From positions 1,736,001 through 1,800,000 of the forward strand of contig NZ_CP079863.1 in assembly GCF_025263485.1 (NCBI RefSeq): 64,000 nt of DNA. Reading direction: 5' to 3'. The stretch is from Mycobacterium sp. SMC-2 (GTDB lineage: Bacteria > Actinomycetota > Actinomycetes > Mycobacteriales > Mycobacteriaceae). Below are positions 47,281 to 56,314 of the stretch, piece after piece (the first letter of the stretch is position 1; each line of letters opens with the position of its first letter). The notes below the pieces were generated by a model, which was not told where the DNA came from, ran no database searches, and saw nothing but the letters and a program-made list of their open reading frames with translations. The position numbers were made by a program, and so were the translations under genes.

Positions 47281-49281
47281 CTACCAGTGCACCCCGGGCA
47301 CCAGGCGCACCAGACGTTTGACTCCTCGCGGCGTCCGGACGCCGCGGGTGACCGAACGGACTGGCCGCCTGGGCTTGCGCGGTTGGGCAGCCGCGGCCGG
47401 TTCGGTGGGCAAGCCGCGGGCGGCGGCGGAGTCCGGGTAACCCAGGTAGAGCTGGTGCAGGATGCGCCGGGACGTCCGCGGGGCGAAGTAGTTGCCGACC
47501 TCGGCGAGCGTGCCCAGTGGGGTGTCGATGCGCGCCGGCTTTTCCACCAGGCCGCGCACCACCATGGCGGCCGCGCGTTCCGGGCTGATCGCGGGCACCG
47601 GGTTGAGCCGGTGCGACGGCGCGATCATCGGCGTACGAACCAGTGGCATATGGATATTGGTGAACGTGATGTGGTCGGACAGCGTCTCGGAGGAGACCAC
47701 GTCGGCGAACGCGTCCAGCGCCGCCTTGGTGGGCAGGTACGAGCTGTACTTGGGGTTGCGCGCCTGCACGCCGGCGCTGGAGACGTTGACCACGTGACCG
47801 AAGCGGCGCTCGCGCCAGTGCGGCAGCAGCGCCAGCACCATCCGCACGGCGCCGAAGTAGTTGACCGCCATCACCCGCTCGTAGTCGTGCAGGCGGTCGC
47901 ATGAGTTGATCACCGAGCGGCGGATCGACCGCCCGGCGTTGTTCACCAGGTAGTCGACGTGGTCGAAGCGGCCCAGGATGTCCTTGATGGTGTGCTCGAC
48001 CGAGGTGGAATCGGTGACGTCACAGGTGAAGGCGTGGGCGTCGCCGCCGCCCGCGCGGATCTCGGCGACCAGTTGATCCAGCGCGTCGGCGCTGCGGGCC
48101 AGCGCGAACACCGTCGCCCCGCGCTCGGCCACCGCGATCGCCGCCGCGCGGCCGATGCCGCTGGACGCACCGGTGATGATGACGTGCCGGCCGTGCAGCG
48201 GCCCCTTCGGATCGTCCCGGCGGGCCCGGTCCGGGTCGAGGTGCTCGGCCCAGTACCGCCACAGCTTGGGCGCGTAATCCGAGAACTCGGGGAGGTCAAT
48301 GCCCTTGCCCCGCAACACCTTCCGAGTCTGATCGCTGACGAAGGTGGGCTTGAGGTCGACGAGGTCGAAGACCTCGGCCGGGATCCCCAACTGGGTGGCC
48401 GCCATGTTGCGCAGCACCCTGGCCCGCCCGCGCACCTTCAGCACCGGCGCGGCGACCGAGCCGGGCAGCGACCCGCGCGCCGGCGGCAGGCCGGCCGCCT
48501 TGGCGACGCCGCGGTAGATGCCGCGCAGCCCAACGGTTTTGGGAGAGGTGAGGTGGAACGTGCGGCCGTCGATGCCGTCGCCACGCATGAGCGCGACGAG
48601 CGCGTCGGCGACGTAGTCGACCGGCACGATGTTGGTGCGGCCGGTGTCGGGCAGCAGGATGGGCGTCACCTTGGGCAGGACCGCCAGCCTGGCCAGCACC
48701 CCGAAGAAGTAGTACGGCCCGTCGATCTTGTCCATCTCCCCGGTGCGCGAGTCGCCCACCACCACAGCCGGGCGGTAGATCCGGTAACGCAGTCCGGGCG
48801 CCGACCGCACCAGCTGCTCGGCCTCGAACTTCGTCCGGTGGTACGGGGTCGGCAGCCGCTGGCCGACGTCGAAGTCGTCCTCGGTGTACTCGCCGGGGAA
48901 GTCGCCCGCCACGGCGATCGAGGACACGTGGTGCAGCGTGGCGCCCAGCCGCCGCGCCAGTTCGATGACGGCGCGGGTGCCTTCGACGTTGGTGGCCCGC
49001 TGTTCGGCTTCGCCCGCGGTGATGTCGTAGACGGCCGCGCAGTGCACGACGTGGTCGATCCCGCCCAGCTCGGCGATGGTCTCGTCGGTCAGCTGCAGCT
49101 CCGGCAGGCCGGCGACCAGCGGCTTTGCCCGCTCACCCCACTCGGCCGCGAGCCGTTCGAAGCGACCCAGGGACTGCCGCCGGACCAGCACCCACACCCG
49201 CGCATCGGGCTCGGCTGCCAGCAGACGACCCACGACGCGGCGACCAATAAACCCGGTACCGCCGGTAACGACATAGCGCAT
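47281..49281 (-). CDS. acrA1: Multi-domain fatty acyl-CoA reductase / short-chain dehydrogenase AcrA1
   Basis: A 666-residue two-domain oxidoreductase. The N-terminal half is an extended SDR of the male-sterility/fatty acyl-CoA reductase type: VVTGGTGFIGRRVVGRLLAA (Rossmann loop), a Tyr-Lys pair in TPYHRTKFEAEQLV. The C-terminal half is a classical SDR: HVIITGASSGIGRAAAIAVA and NVSSAGVQARNPKYSSYLPT with YLPTK as the YxxxK motif. Such proteins reduce long-chain acyl-CoA to aldehyde or alcohol for wax and lipid synthesis. ATG 49281 is chosen because the conserved RYVVTGGTGFIG follows. Counterpart of Rv3391. The C-terminus is basic. Confidence 0.92.
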   Translation of the reverse strand: MRYVVTGGTGFIGRRVVGRLLAAEPDARVWVLVRRQSLGRFERLAAEWGERAKPLVAGLPELQLTDETIAELGGIDHVVHCAAVYDITAGEAEQRATNVEGTRAVIELARRLGATLHHVSSIAVAGDFPGEYTEDDFDVGQRLPTPYHRTKFEAEQLVRSAPGLRYRIYRPAVVVGDSRTGEMDKIDGPYYFFGVLARLAVLPKVTPILLPDTGRTNIVPVDYVADALVALMRGDGIDGRTFHLTSPKTVGLRGIYRGVAKAAGLPPARGSLPGSVAAPVLKVRGRARVLRNMAATQLGIPAEVFDLVDLKPTFVSDQTRKVLRGKGIDLPEFSDYAPKLWRYWAEHLDPDRARRDDPKGPLHGRHVIITGASSGIGRAAAIAVAERGATVFALARSADALDQLVAEIRAGGGDAHAFTCDVTDSTSVEHTIKDILGRFDHVDYLVNNAGRSIRRSVINSCDRLHDYERVMAVNYFGAVRMVLALLPHWRERRFGHVVNVSSAGVQARNPKYSSYLPTKAALDAFADVVSSETLSDHITFTNIHMPLVRTPMIAPSHRLNPVPAISPERAAAMVVRGLVEKPARIDTPLGTLAEVGNYFAPRTSRRILHQLYLGYPDSAAARGLPTEPAAAAQPRKPRRPVRSVTRGVRTPRGVKRLVRLVPGVHW

Positions 49282-49325
49282 GCAGCCATCGTGGCGGCTC
49301 GCCGCCGCCCGCGTCAACTACCTAT

Positions 49326-49370
49326 GGTCGCGACCCGCTTCGCCCGGCTACGCCGCGCTTGCGGTCGCCA
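49326..49370 (-). repeat. Dispersed repeat, family B, copy 4 (reverse orientation)
   Basis: GGTCGCGACCCGCTTCGCCC then GGCTACGCCGCGCTTGCGGTC and GCCA, the reverse complement of the family B unit at 14225. It fills the gap of 94 bases between lpqD (ends 49376) and the divergent acrA1 start. Confidence 0.75.
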
Positions 49371-49375
49371 CGCGG

Positions 49376-50089
49376 TCAACTGTGGAAGTCGCGGATGCCG
49401 TCCCAGTCCACCAGGGTCCACCCGGTTATCGGGTTGCCGGTGATCACCACGCGCCCGATGTTGGGCAGCGGGTGGCTGGTCAGCAGCGTGTTCTTGGCGT
49501 TCTTCGCGTTCATCAGCGTCCAGTACTCGATGGCGAACTTGTGCGAGAACACCACCGGGTTGTGCTGGCCGCTGTTGTAGACCTTCTGGATGGCGGCGGT
49601 GAATTGTTCGTTGAACTGCTTGCCGCTGATCGACCCCGGGATGCTGTTCTGCATGTCGCCCCTGAGCCAGTCCGCCGGGGCCAGCAAATACGTCGCGGCC
49701 TCCTGGGCGATCGGCTTGCCCTCGAACCAGCCGGCGTTGATCTCCTGAATGCCTTGCAACACCTCGACCTGCTTACCCAGCTCGGAGGCCAACGGCGCCG
49801 CGGTCTGCTGGGCTCTGGCCATGGTGGAGGCGTAGACGCCGTCGTAGTCCTTATGGCCCGCTTGGTGGGCGACCTGCTGGGCCTGCCCCTTGCCCTCGGG
49901 GGTCAGGCCGACCCCGGGCACCGAGGTGTCGATGACCCCGCTGACGTTGCTCTCGGACTGGGCGTGCCGGATGAACGTCACCGTGATGCTGCGCGCCTGT
50001 GGTGATCCGCCACAGGCGCCGACGATGACGACCGCGACCAGCGCCGCGACCGCCTTCGAGACGCTGGAGACCAAGCTGCGCTTCGGCAT
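49376..50089 (-). CDS. lpqD: Lipoprotein LpqD, histidine phosphatase fold
   Basis: A 237-residue exported lipoprotein. The signal peptide ends in a VGAC lipobox (cysteine about residue 26). The mature part is a histidine-phosphatase (phosphoglycerate mutase-like) domain: VTFIRHAQSESNVSG contains the phospho-accepting histidine in RHAQS, ASTMARAQQTAAPLASELGK is the second arginine segment, and VVFSHKFAIEYWTLMN the late histidine. Substrate on the cell surface is unknown. ATG 50089 gives the signal peptide; the frame is open further upstream without similarity. Counterpart of Rv3390. Divergent from htdY. Confidence 0.92.
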   Translation of the reverse strand: MPKRSLVSSVSKAVAALVAVVIVGACGGSPQARSITVTFIRHAQSESNVSGVIDTSVPGVGLTPEGKGQAQQVAHQAGHKDYDGVYASTMARAQQTAAPLASELGKQVEVLQGIQEINAGWFEGKPIAQEAATYLLAPADWLRGDMQNSIPGSISGKQFNEQFTAAIQKVYNSGQHNPVVFSHKFAIEYWTLMNAKNAKNTLLTSHPLPNIGRVVITGNPITGWTLVDWDGIRDFHS

Positions 50090-50173
50090 GGGAGATAGCC
50101 TGCCCTGCCGACGGCATCGGTGGGAAGGGTTTGCGATGGTTAGGTGGAGAAAATACTTGCGAAGGAGGCTCAG

Positions 50174-51046
50174 ATGGCGATTGACCCGAGTGCCGTCGGC
50201 GCGGTGACCGAACCGATGCTTTTCCAGTGGACCGACCGGGACACGATGCTGTACGCGCTCGGCGTGGGCGCCGGCGTCGACGACCTGTCGTTCACAACAG
50301 AGAACAGCCATGGCATCGACCAGCAGGTGCTGCCGACGTACGCGGTGATCTGCTGCCCGGCCTTCGGCGCGGCCGGCAAGATCGGGACGTTCAACCACGC
50401 CCTGCTCTTACACGGATCGCAGGGTATTCGGCTGCACGCGCCGCTGCCGCCCGCGGGGAAGCTGTCGGTGGTCACCGAGGTCGCCGACATCCAGGACAAG
50501 GGCGAGGGCAAGAACGCCATCATCATGCTGCGCGGCCGCGGCACCGATCCGGACTCGGGTGCGCTGATCGCGGAAACCCTGACCACGCTTGTCATTCGCC
50601 AGGCGGGCGGGTTCGGCGGACAGCCGGGTCAGCGGCCGACCGCACCGGAATTCCCGGATCGCGAGCCCGACGCTCGCGTCGCGCTGCCCACCCGGGAGGA
50701 CCAGGCGCTGATCTATCGGCTCTCCGGTGACCGAAACCCGCTGCACAGCGATCCGTGGTTCGCCCGGGAGATGGCCGGGTTCCCCAAGCCGATCCTGCAC
50801 GGGCTGTGCAGTTATGGGGTGGCGGGCCGCGCGCTGGTCGCCGAGCTCGGCGGCGGGATCGCGGCCAACATCACCTCGATCGAGTCGCGGTTCACCTCGC
50901 CGGTGTTTCCCGGCGAGACGCTGACCACGCTGATCTGGCGCACCGAGCCGGGCAAGGCGGTGTTCCGCACCGAGGCTTCGGGGGCCGAGGGCTCCGGCAG
51001 TCGGGTCGTGCTCGACGACGGCGCCGTGGAATACGTTCAGGGCTGA
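50174..51046 (+). CDS. htdY: 3-hydroxyacyl-thioester dehydratase HtdY
   Basis: A 290-residue double hot-dog dehydratase of the MaoC/2-enoyl-CoA hydratase 2 type. The second half contains YRLSGDRNPLHSDPWFAREM, the hydratase motif with catalytic Asp and His, then GFPKPILHGLCSYGVAGRAL. The first half has the inactive hot-dog fold. It hydrates or dehydrates (3R)-hydroxyacyl thioesters in fatty-acid or lipid pathways. ATG 50174, with AAGGAGG nine bases ahead, gives a length equal to Rv3389c; an in-frame GTG at 50144 is not favoured. The end overlaps the convergent otsB gene by ten bases, where M. tuberculosis has a large block of other genes. Confidence 0.93.
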   Translation: MAIDPSAVGAVTEPMLFQWTDRDTMLYALGVGAGVDDLSFTTENSHGIDQQVLPTYAVICCPAFGAAGKIGTFNHALLLHGSQGIRLHAPLPPAGKLSVVTEVADIQDKGEGKNAIIMLRGRGTDPDSGALIAETLTTLVIRQAGGFGGQPGQRPTAPEFPDREPDARVALPTREDQALIYRLSGDRNPLHSDPWFAREMAGFPKPILHGLCSYGVAGRALVAELGGGIAANITSIESRFTSPVFPGETLTTLIWRTEPGKAVFRTEASGAEGSGSRVVLDDGAVEYVQG

Positions 51047-52173
51047 CCGGACAGCCGGCGTGCCAGCCGCGCGGTGAACTCGGTGGCCTGCGCGGGGCTG
51101 TCCAGCGCGAACCGCGCCGCGGTGGCGCGGTCCCCGTCTTCGTAGTGCCGCACCAGGATTGGCACACCACCGTCGCGGACCGCGTCGAACGCGTCCTCGT
51201 CGGTGATGTCGTCGCCGAGATAGACCGGCGTGCGGGGGTCCGAGCCGGAGCCGGTCAGGTGATCGAGCACCCAGCGCAGCGTTTTCCCCTTGTCCCAGTC
51301 CAGGTCTGGGCGCAGCTCGATGACCTCGCGGCCGGTGGTCACCCGGAGACCGTCACGACGGCCCGCCGCGCGCACCGCGGCCGCCACCTCGCCGACCCGG
51401 TCGCGCGCGGCGTTGCGGTAATGAGCGGCGACCCCAAAGCGCTTGTGCTCCACCACCACACCGGGGATGGTGCCCAGTCGCTCGCGCAGCTCGCCGGCCG
51501 CGGCGTCCAGCACCGGTATGGCCGCCGCGGCGGCGTCGTTCTGGTGGTGCGTGCCGTCGGGCGCGGTCAGCTCGAAACCATGGCTGCCGGCATACCAAAT
51601 CCCCTGCACGCCTACTCGTTTCGTCACGTCGGCCAGATCGCGGCCCGACAGCACCGCGACCGGGCAGCGCGCGGCCAGCTGCCGCAGCGCCTCGGTGGCG
51701 CCGGCGACCGGGGTGGCCGCGTCGGGCTCGCTGACGATTTCGGACAGCGTGCCGTCGAAGTCGAAGAACACCGCCGGCCGGCGCGCGGCCAGGTCGTCCA
51801 GGGCGGTCAGCGCGTCGGGCAGCTGCGACATCCGGCGGTCCCCGGTGCGCACGGCGACCTCGCGGAGGTCGGCGACCACCGCGTCCGCGCCGGCGTCTAG
51901 CAGCGCGTCGCCCCGGCCCGCCCGGTCGACGCCGATGACCAACGCGAATCCGGCGGCGCGCGCGGCCTCGACGCCGGCTTCGTCGGCGGTGACGACCGCG
52001 CACCGGCCGGGCCGGACCTGCAGTCGCCGGGCCGCTTCCAACGGGTCCTCGGTGTAGACCGCGGTGCCTACCCCGATCTCGCGCAGCCGCCCTTCCAGGG
52101 TGGGGTCGGACGCGTCGAACAGCACCGCGTCATGGCGGCGCGGGTCGATGGTGACCGGTCCCGGCTGTGGCAT
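51037..52173 (-). CDS. otsB: Trehalose-6-phosphate phosphatase
   Basis: A 378-residue HAD-fold enzyme that removes phosphate from trehalose-6-phosphate, finishing the OtsA-OtsB trehalose route. The catalytic domain begins with FFDFDGTLSEIVSEPD (DxDGT motif I, about residue 138), then AVLSGRDLADV (motif II), the trehalose-binding YAGSHGFELTAPDG, KGKTLRWVLDHL with the lysine, and VYLGDDITDEDAFDAV (motif IV). The N-terminal part, about 1-125, is the extra HAD-like domain of mycobacterial OtsB2. Trehalose is essential for mycolate carriers. ATG 52173; the start lies about 130 bases from divergent dnaE2. Counterpart of Rv3372. Confidence 0.95.
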   Translation of the reverse strand: MPQPGPVTIDPRRHDAVLFDASDPTLEGRLREIGVGTAVYTEDPLEAARRLQVRPGRCAVVTADEAGVEAARAAGFALVIGVDRAGRGDALLDAGADAVVADLREVAVRTGDRRMSQLPDALTALDDLAARRPAVFFDFDGTLSEIVSEPDAATPVAGATEALRQLAARCPVAVLSGRDLADVTKRVGVQGIWYAGSHGFELTAPDGTHHQNDAAAAAIPVLDAAAGELRERLGTIPGVVVEHKRFGVAAHYRNAARDRVGEVAAAVRAAGRRDGLRVTTGREVIELRPDLDWDKGKTLRWVLDHLTGSGSDPRTPVYLGDDITDEDAFDAVRDGGVPILVRHYEDGDRATAARFALDSPAQATEFTARLARRLSGQP

Positions 52174-52273
52174 GACCCCACCTTCTCACGGTGGTCGGCC
52201 CGGCCGAGCGTCGGTCGGTGCCGCTTGCGGCGGCGCTCGCCGAACAACAACACCGAGTCCTGCCCGAGGCAAT

Positions 52274-52289
52274 TCGAACACACATTCGA
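52274..52289 (+). promoter_or_regulatory. LexA (SOS) box upstream of dnaE2
   Basis: TCGAACACACATTCGA, close to the mycobacterial LexA consensus and to the box at 41069. It ends 14 bases before the dnaE2 GTG, so LexA would cover the start region directly. Confidence 0.9.
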
Positions 52290-52303
52290 TAGACTGGCGC
52301 GCT

Positions 52304-55300
52304 GTGGGCTGGTTCAACGGGCCGCCGAGTTGGGCGGAGATGGAGCGGGTGCTCGACGGCAAGCCGCGCCATGCCGGCGTGCCGGCGGGGCCGGGGGAGG
52401 ACGCCCCCTTGTCGTCCAAGCGCGGAACGTACCGGCCGCCGGACGGCCCGCGGGCGGCCCGCTCGTCCGTTCCATATGCCGAGCTGCACGCGCATTCGGC
52501 GTTCAGCTTCCTCGACGGGGCCAGCACGCCGGAGGAGTTGGTCGAGGAGGCTGCCCGGCTGGGGTTGCGCGCCCTGGCGCTGACCGACCACGACGGCCTG
52601 TACGGCGCGGTGCGGTTTGCCGAGGCGGCCGCCGAACTCGAGCTGCGCACCGTGTTCGGCGCCGAGCTGTCCCTGGGGGCCGGGGCCCGCACCGAGACGC
52701 CGGATCCGCCCGGCCCGCACCTGCTGGTGCTGGCCCGCGGCCCGGAGGGGTATCGGCGGCTGTCGCGGCAGCTGGCCGCCGCACACCTGGCCGGCGGGGA
52801 GAAGGGCAAGCCGCGCTATGACTTCGACACGCTGACCGAGGCGGCGGGCGGGCACTGGCACATCCTGACCGGGTGCCGCAAAGGCCATGTGCGCCAGGCC
52901 CTGTCGCAAGGGCCGGGCGCGGCGGGGTTGGCGCTGGCCGACCTGGTGGACCGGTTCGGCGCGGACCGGGTCAGCATCGAGCTGACCCACCACGGTCACC
53001 CGCTCGACGACGAACGCAACGCGGCGCTGGCCGCGCTCGCGCCGCGCTTCGGCGTCGGCGTCGTCGCCACCACCGGGGCGCATTTCGCGGGGCCGTCGCG
53101 GCGCCGGCTGGCCATGGCGATGGGCGCCATCCGGGCGCGGCAGTCCCTGGACACCGCCGCCGGATGGCTGGCCCCGCTGGGGGGTTCGCACCTGCGGTCC
53201 GGCGAGGAGATGGCCCGGCTGTTCGCTTGGTGCCCCGACGCGGTGAGCGCCGCCGCCGGGCTCGGCGAGCAGTGCGCGTTCGGGCTGGCGTTGATCGCCC
53301 CGCAGCTGCCGCCCTTCGACGTGCCGCCCGGGCACACCGAGGACAGCTGGCTGCGGCAGCTGACCATGGCGGGCGCGCGGGACCGCTACGGGCCGGCCGA
53401 GCGTGCGCCGCGGGCCTACACCCAGATCGAGCACGAGCTGAAAGTCATTGCCGGGTTGCGTTTTCCGGGCTACTTCCTAGTGGTGCACGACATCGCCCGG
53501 TTCTGCCGTCAGAACAACATCCTGTGTCAGGGCCGGGGGTCGGCGGCCAACTCCGCGGTCTGCTATGCCCTCGGCGTCACCGCGGTGGATCCGGTGGCCA
53601 ACGAGCTGTTGTTCGAGCGATTTTTGTCGCCGGCCCGCGACGGGCCGCCCGACATCGACATGGACATCGAGTCCGACCAGCGCGAGAAGGTCATCCAGTA
53701 CGTCTACGACAAATACGGCCGCGACTACGCCGCCCAGGTCGCCAACGTCATCACCTATCGGGGCCGGATCGCGGTGCGCGACATGGCCCGTGCCCTGGGC
53801 TTCTCGCAGGGCCAGCAGGACGCGTGGAGCAAGCAGATCGGCCACTGGAACGGGCTCGCCGACTCGCCGGACGTCGAGGGCATTCCGCCACAGGTGGTCG
53901 ATCTGGCAAACCAGATCCGGAACCTGCCGCGGCACATGGGGATCCACTCCGGCGGCATGGTGATCTGCGACCGCCCGATCGCCGACGTGTGCCCGGTGGA
54001 GTGGGCGCGCATGGCGAACCGCAGTGTGTTGCAGTGGGACAAAGACGACTGTGCGGCAATCGGCTTGGTGAAATTCGACCTGCTCGGGCTGGGCATGCTC
54101 AGCGCGTTGCACTACGCCATCGACCTGGTGGCCGAGCACAAGGGCATCGAGGTGGACCTGGCCAAACTCGACCTCTCCGAGCCGGCGGTGTACGAGATGC
54201 TGGCCCGCGCCGATTCCGTGGGCGTGTTCCAGGTGGAGTCGCGAGCGCAGATGGCCACGTTGCCCAGGCTCAAGCCCCGGATCTTCTACGACCTGGTGGT
54301 GGAGGTCGCGCTGATCCGTCCCGGACCCATCCAGGGCGGGTCGGTGCACCCCTACATCCGCCGGCGCAACGGCCTTGACCCGGTCGTCTACGACCACCCG
54401 TCGATGGAGCCGGCGCTGCGAAAGACGCTGGGGGTGCCGCTCTTTCAGGAACAGCTGATGCAGCTCGCGGTCGACTGCGCCGGCTTCTCGGCCGCCGAGG
54501 CCGACCAGCTGCGCCGCGCGATGGGCTCCAAGCGCTCGACCGAACGCATGCGACGGCTGCGCGGCCGGTTCTACGACGGCATGCGTGCGCTGCACGGCGC
54601 CCCCGACGACGTGATCGACCGGACCTACGAAAAGCTGGAGGCCTTCGCCAATTTCGGCTTCCCGGAAAGCCACGCGCTGAGTTTCGCGTCGCTGGTGTTC
54701 TACTCGTCCTGGTTCAAGCTGCACCACCCGGCGGCGTTCTGCGCGGCGCTGCTGCGCGCGCAGCCGATGGGCTTCTATTCGCCGCAGTCGCTGGTGGCCG
54801 ACGCGCGCAGGCACGGCGTGACGGTGCACGGCCCTTGCGTCAACGCCAGCCTGGCGCACGCCACCCTCGAGAATGCCGGAACGGAGGTGCGCCTGGGGCT
54901 GGGCGCCATCCGCCACATCGGTGACGACCTCGCCGAGCGGCTGGTGCAGGAACGAAAAGCCAACGGCCCCTTCGCTTCCCTGCTCGACCTGACCACGCGG
55001 CTGCAGCTCTCCGTGCCCCAGGCCGAGGCGCTGGCCACGGCCGGGGCTTTTGCCTGCTTTTCCATGTCGCGGCGCGAGGCGCTGTGGGCGGCCGGGGCGG
55101 CCGCCAGCCAGCGCCCGGACCGACTGCCCGGCGTGGGCTCGTCGTCGCACGTCCCGGCGTTGCCCGGGATGAGCGAGCTGGAACTGGCCGCCGCCGACGT
55201 GTGGGCCACCGGCGTCTCCCCGGACAGTTATCCGACGCAGTTCCTGCGGGCGGACCTGGACGCGATGGGCGTGGTGCCCGCCGAGAAGCTGCTGGAAGTG

Positions 55301-55582
55301 CCCGACGGCGACCGCGTGCTGATCGCCGGTGCGGTGACCCATCGGCAGCGGCCCGCGACGGCCCAGGGGGTGACGTTTCTCAACCTCGAGGACGAGACCG
55401 GGATGGTCAACGTGCTCTGCACGCCGGGGGTGTGGGCGCGGCACCGCAAGCTGGCGAACACGGCGCCGGCGCTGCTGGTGCGCGGCCAGGTCCAAAACGC
55501 CAGCGGCGCAGTCACCGTCGTCGCCGAGCGGCTGGGCCGCATCACGCTGGCGGTCGGCTCGAAGTCGCGCGACTTCCGGTGA
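52304..55582 (+). CDS. dnaE2: Error-prone DNA polymerase III alpha subunit DnaE2
   Basis: A 1092-residue C-family polymerase responsible, with ImuA' and ImuB, for damage-induced mutagenesis. Domains in order: PHP domain (from about residue 58, AELHAHSAFSFLDGAS, LTDHDGLYGAVR), polymerase palm with GRGSAANSAVCYALG and DGPPDIDMDIESDQREKVIQ (catalytic aspartates), fingers with MGSKRSTERM, the HhH region, and a C-terminal OB fold (GDRVLIAGAVTHRQRPATAQ). It lacks the replicative DnaE1 C-terminal extension. GTG 52304 matches the conserved GWFNGPPSWAEMERVL; the frame stays open upstream to 52064. The start sits 14 bases after the LexA box. Counterpart of Rv3370c. Confidence 0.96.
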   Translation: MGWFNGPPSWAEMERVLDGKPRHAGVPAGPGEDAPLSSKRGTYRPPDGPRAARSSVPYAELHAHSAFSFLDGASTPEELVEEAARLGLRALALTDHDGLYGAVRFAEAAAELELRTVFGAELSLGAGARTETPDPPGPHLLVLARGPEGYRRLSRQLAAAHLAGGEKGKPRYDFDTLTEAAGGHWHILTGCRKGHVRQALSQGPGAAGLALADLVDRFGADRVSIELTHHGHPLDDERNAALAALAPRFGVGVVATTGAHFAGPSRRRLAMAMGAIRARQSLDTAAGWLAPLGGSHLRSGEEMARLFAWCPDAVSAAAGLGEQCAFGLALIAPQLPPFDVPPGHTEDSWLRQLTMAGARDRYGPAERAPRAYTQIEHELKVIAGLRFPGYFLVVHDIARFCRQNNILCQGRGSAANSAVCYALGVTAVDPVANELLFERFLSPARDGPPDIDMDIESDQREKVIQYVYDKYGRDYAAQVANVITYRGRIAVRDMARALGFSQGQQDAWSKQIGHWNGLADSPDVEGIPPQVVDLANQIRNLPRHMGIHSGGMVICDRPIADVCPVEWARMANRSVLQWDKDDCAAIGLVKFDLLGLGMLSALHYAIDLVAEHKGIEVDLAKLDLSEPAVYEMLARADSVGVFQVESRAQMATLPRLKPRIFYDLVVEVALIRPGPIQGGSVHPYIRRRNGLDPVVYDHPSMEPALRKTLGVPLFQEQLMQLAVDCAGFSAAEADQLRRAMGSKRSTERMRRLRGRFYDGMRALHGAPDDVIDRTYEKLEAFANFGFPESHALSFASLVFYSSWFKLHHPAAFCAALLRAQPMGFYSPQSLVADARRHGVTVHGPCVNASLAHATLENAGTEVRLGLGAIRHIGDDLAERLVQERKANGPFASLLDLTTRLQLSVPQAEALATAGAFACFSMSRREALWAAGAAASQRPDRLPGVGSSSHVPALPGMSELELAAADVWATGVSPDSYPTQFLRADLDAMGVVPAEKLLEVPDGDRVLIAGAVTHRQRPATAQGVTFLNLEDETGMVNVLCTPGVWARHRKLANTAPALLVRGQVQNASGAVTVVAERLGRITLAVGSKSRDFR

Positions 55583-55590
55583 GCCTTTCG

Positions 55591-55648
55591 CCGAGTGTGA
55601 AGCTCTTGCGAAAAACGCGGCGAAATTTCGCAGCAGCTTCACGTTCGG
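55591..55648. repeat. Dispersed palindromic repeat, family A, copy 2
   Basis: A 58-base imperfect palindrome nine bases after the dnaE2 stop. Left arm 55591-55613, right arm 55626-55648, 19 of 23 positions pairing around a 12-base loop. Its right part (GCGAAATTTCGCAGCAGCTT then CACGTTCGG) corresponds to that of copy 1 at 6759. It lies 24 bases ahead of the nitroreductase ATG. Confidence 0.72.
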
Positions 55649-55671
55649 TGAGGGGCGGTAGTCTCGCCGAC

Positions 55672-56310
55672 ATGACCCTCAACCTGTCCGTCGACGAAGT
55701 CCTGACCACCACCCGCTCGGTCCGCAAGCGCTTGGACTTCGACAGGCCGGTCGGCCGGGAGATCCTGATGGAATGCCTCGAGCTGGCGCTGCAGGCGCCG
55801 ACCGGTTCCAATTCGCAGGGCTGGCAATGGGTGTTCGTCGAGGACGCGGAGAAGAAGAAGGCGATCGGCGACGTCTACCTGAAAAACGCCCGGGGCTACC
55901 TGAGCGCGCCGGCGCCGCAATACGGCGACATCCGCGGGGAGCGGATGGGCAAGGTCCGAGACTCGGCGACCTACCTCGCCGAGCACATGCACGAGGCGCC
56001 GGTGTTGTTGATCCCCTGCATCGCAGGCCGCGAAGACTCCTCGCCGTTGGGCGGCGTCTCGTTCTGGGCGTCGCTGTTCCCGGCGGTGTGGAGCTTCTGT
56101 TTGGCGCTGCGCTCGCGCGGGTTGGGGTCGTGCTGGACGACGCTGCACCTGCTCGGTGGCGGTGAAAAGCAGGTCGCCGACGTGCTGGGCATTCCCTACG
56201 ACACGTACAGCCAGGGCGGGCTGTTCCCCATCGCCTACACCAAGGGCACCGACTTCCGCCCGGCCAAGCGGCTGCCCGCCGAGCAGCTCACGCACTGGGA
56301 TAAGTGGTAG
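55672..56310 (+). CDS. Nitroreductase family FMN oxidoreductase (Rv3368c type)
   Basis: A 212-residue FMN-dependent nitroreductase-fold protein. TTTRSVRKRLDFDRPVGREI (about residues 12-31) carries the conserved RSxRxF FMN site, ALQAPTGSNSQGWQWVFV the substrate/FMN loop and LRSRGLGSCWTTLHLLGG the second FMN-binding part. The enzyme may reduce quinones, nitro compounds or enones with NAD(P)H; the physiological substrate is unknown. ATG 55672 is chosen because similarity starts at TLNLSVDEVLTTTRSVRKR, though the frame is open to 55084 inside dnaE2. Counterpart of Rv3368c. PE_PGRS51, adjacent in M. tuberculosis, is absent. Confidence 0.92.
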   Translation: MTLNLSVDEVLTTTRSVRKRLDFDRPVGREILMECLELALQAPTGSNSQGWQWVFVEDAEKKKAIGDVYLKNARGYLSAPAPQYGDIRGERMGKVRDSATYLAEHMHEAPVLLIPCIAGREDSSPLGGVSFWASLFPAVWSFCLALRSRGLGSCWTTLHLLGGGEKQVADVLGIPYDTYSQGGLFPIAYTKGTDFRPAKRLPAEQLTHWDKW

Positions 56311-56314
56311 CGAT

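Noticed and set aside
53477..55642. A 721-residue minus-strand frame opposite dnaE2
   Set aside because: No domains, and composition follows the antisense of dnaE2.
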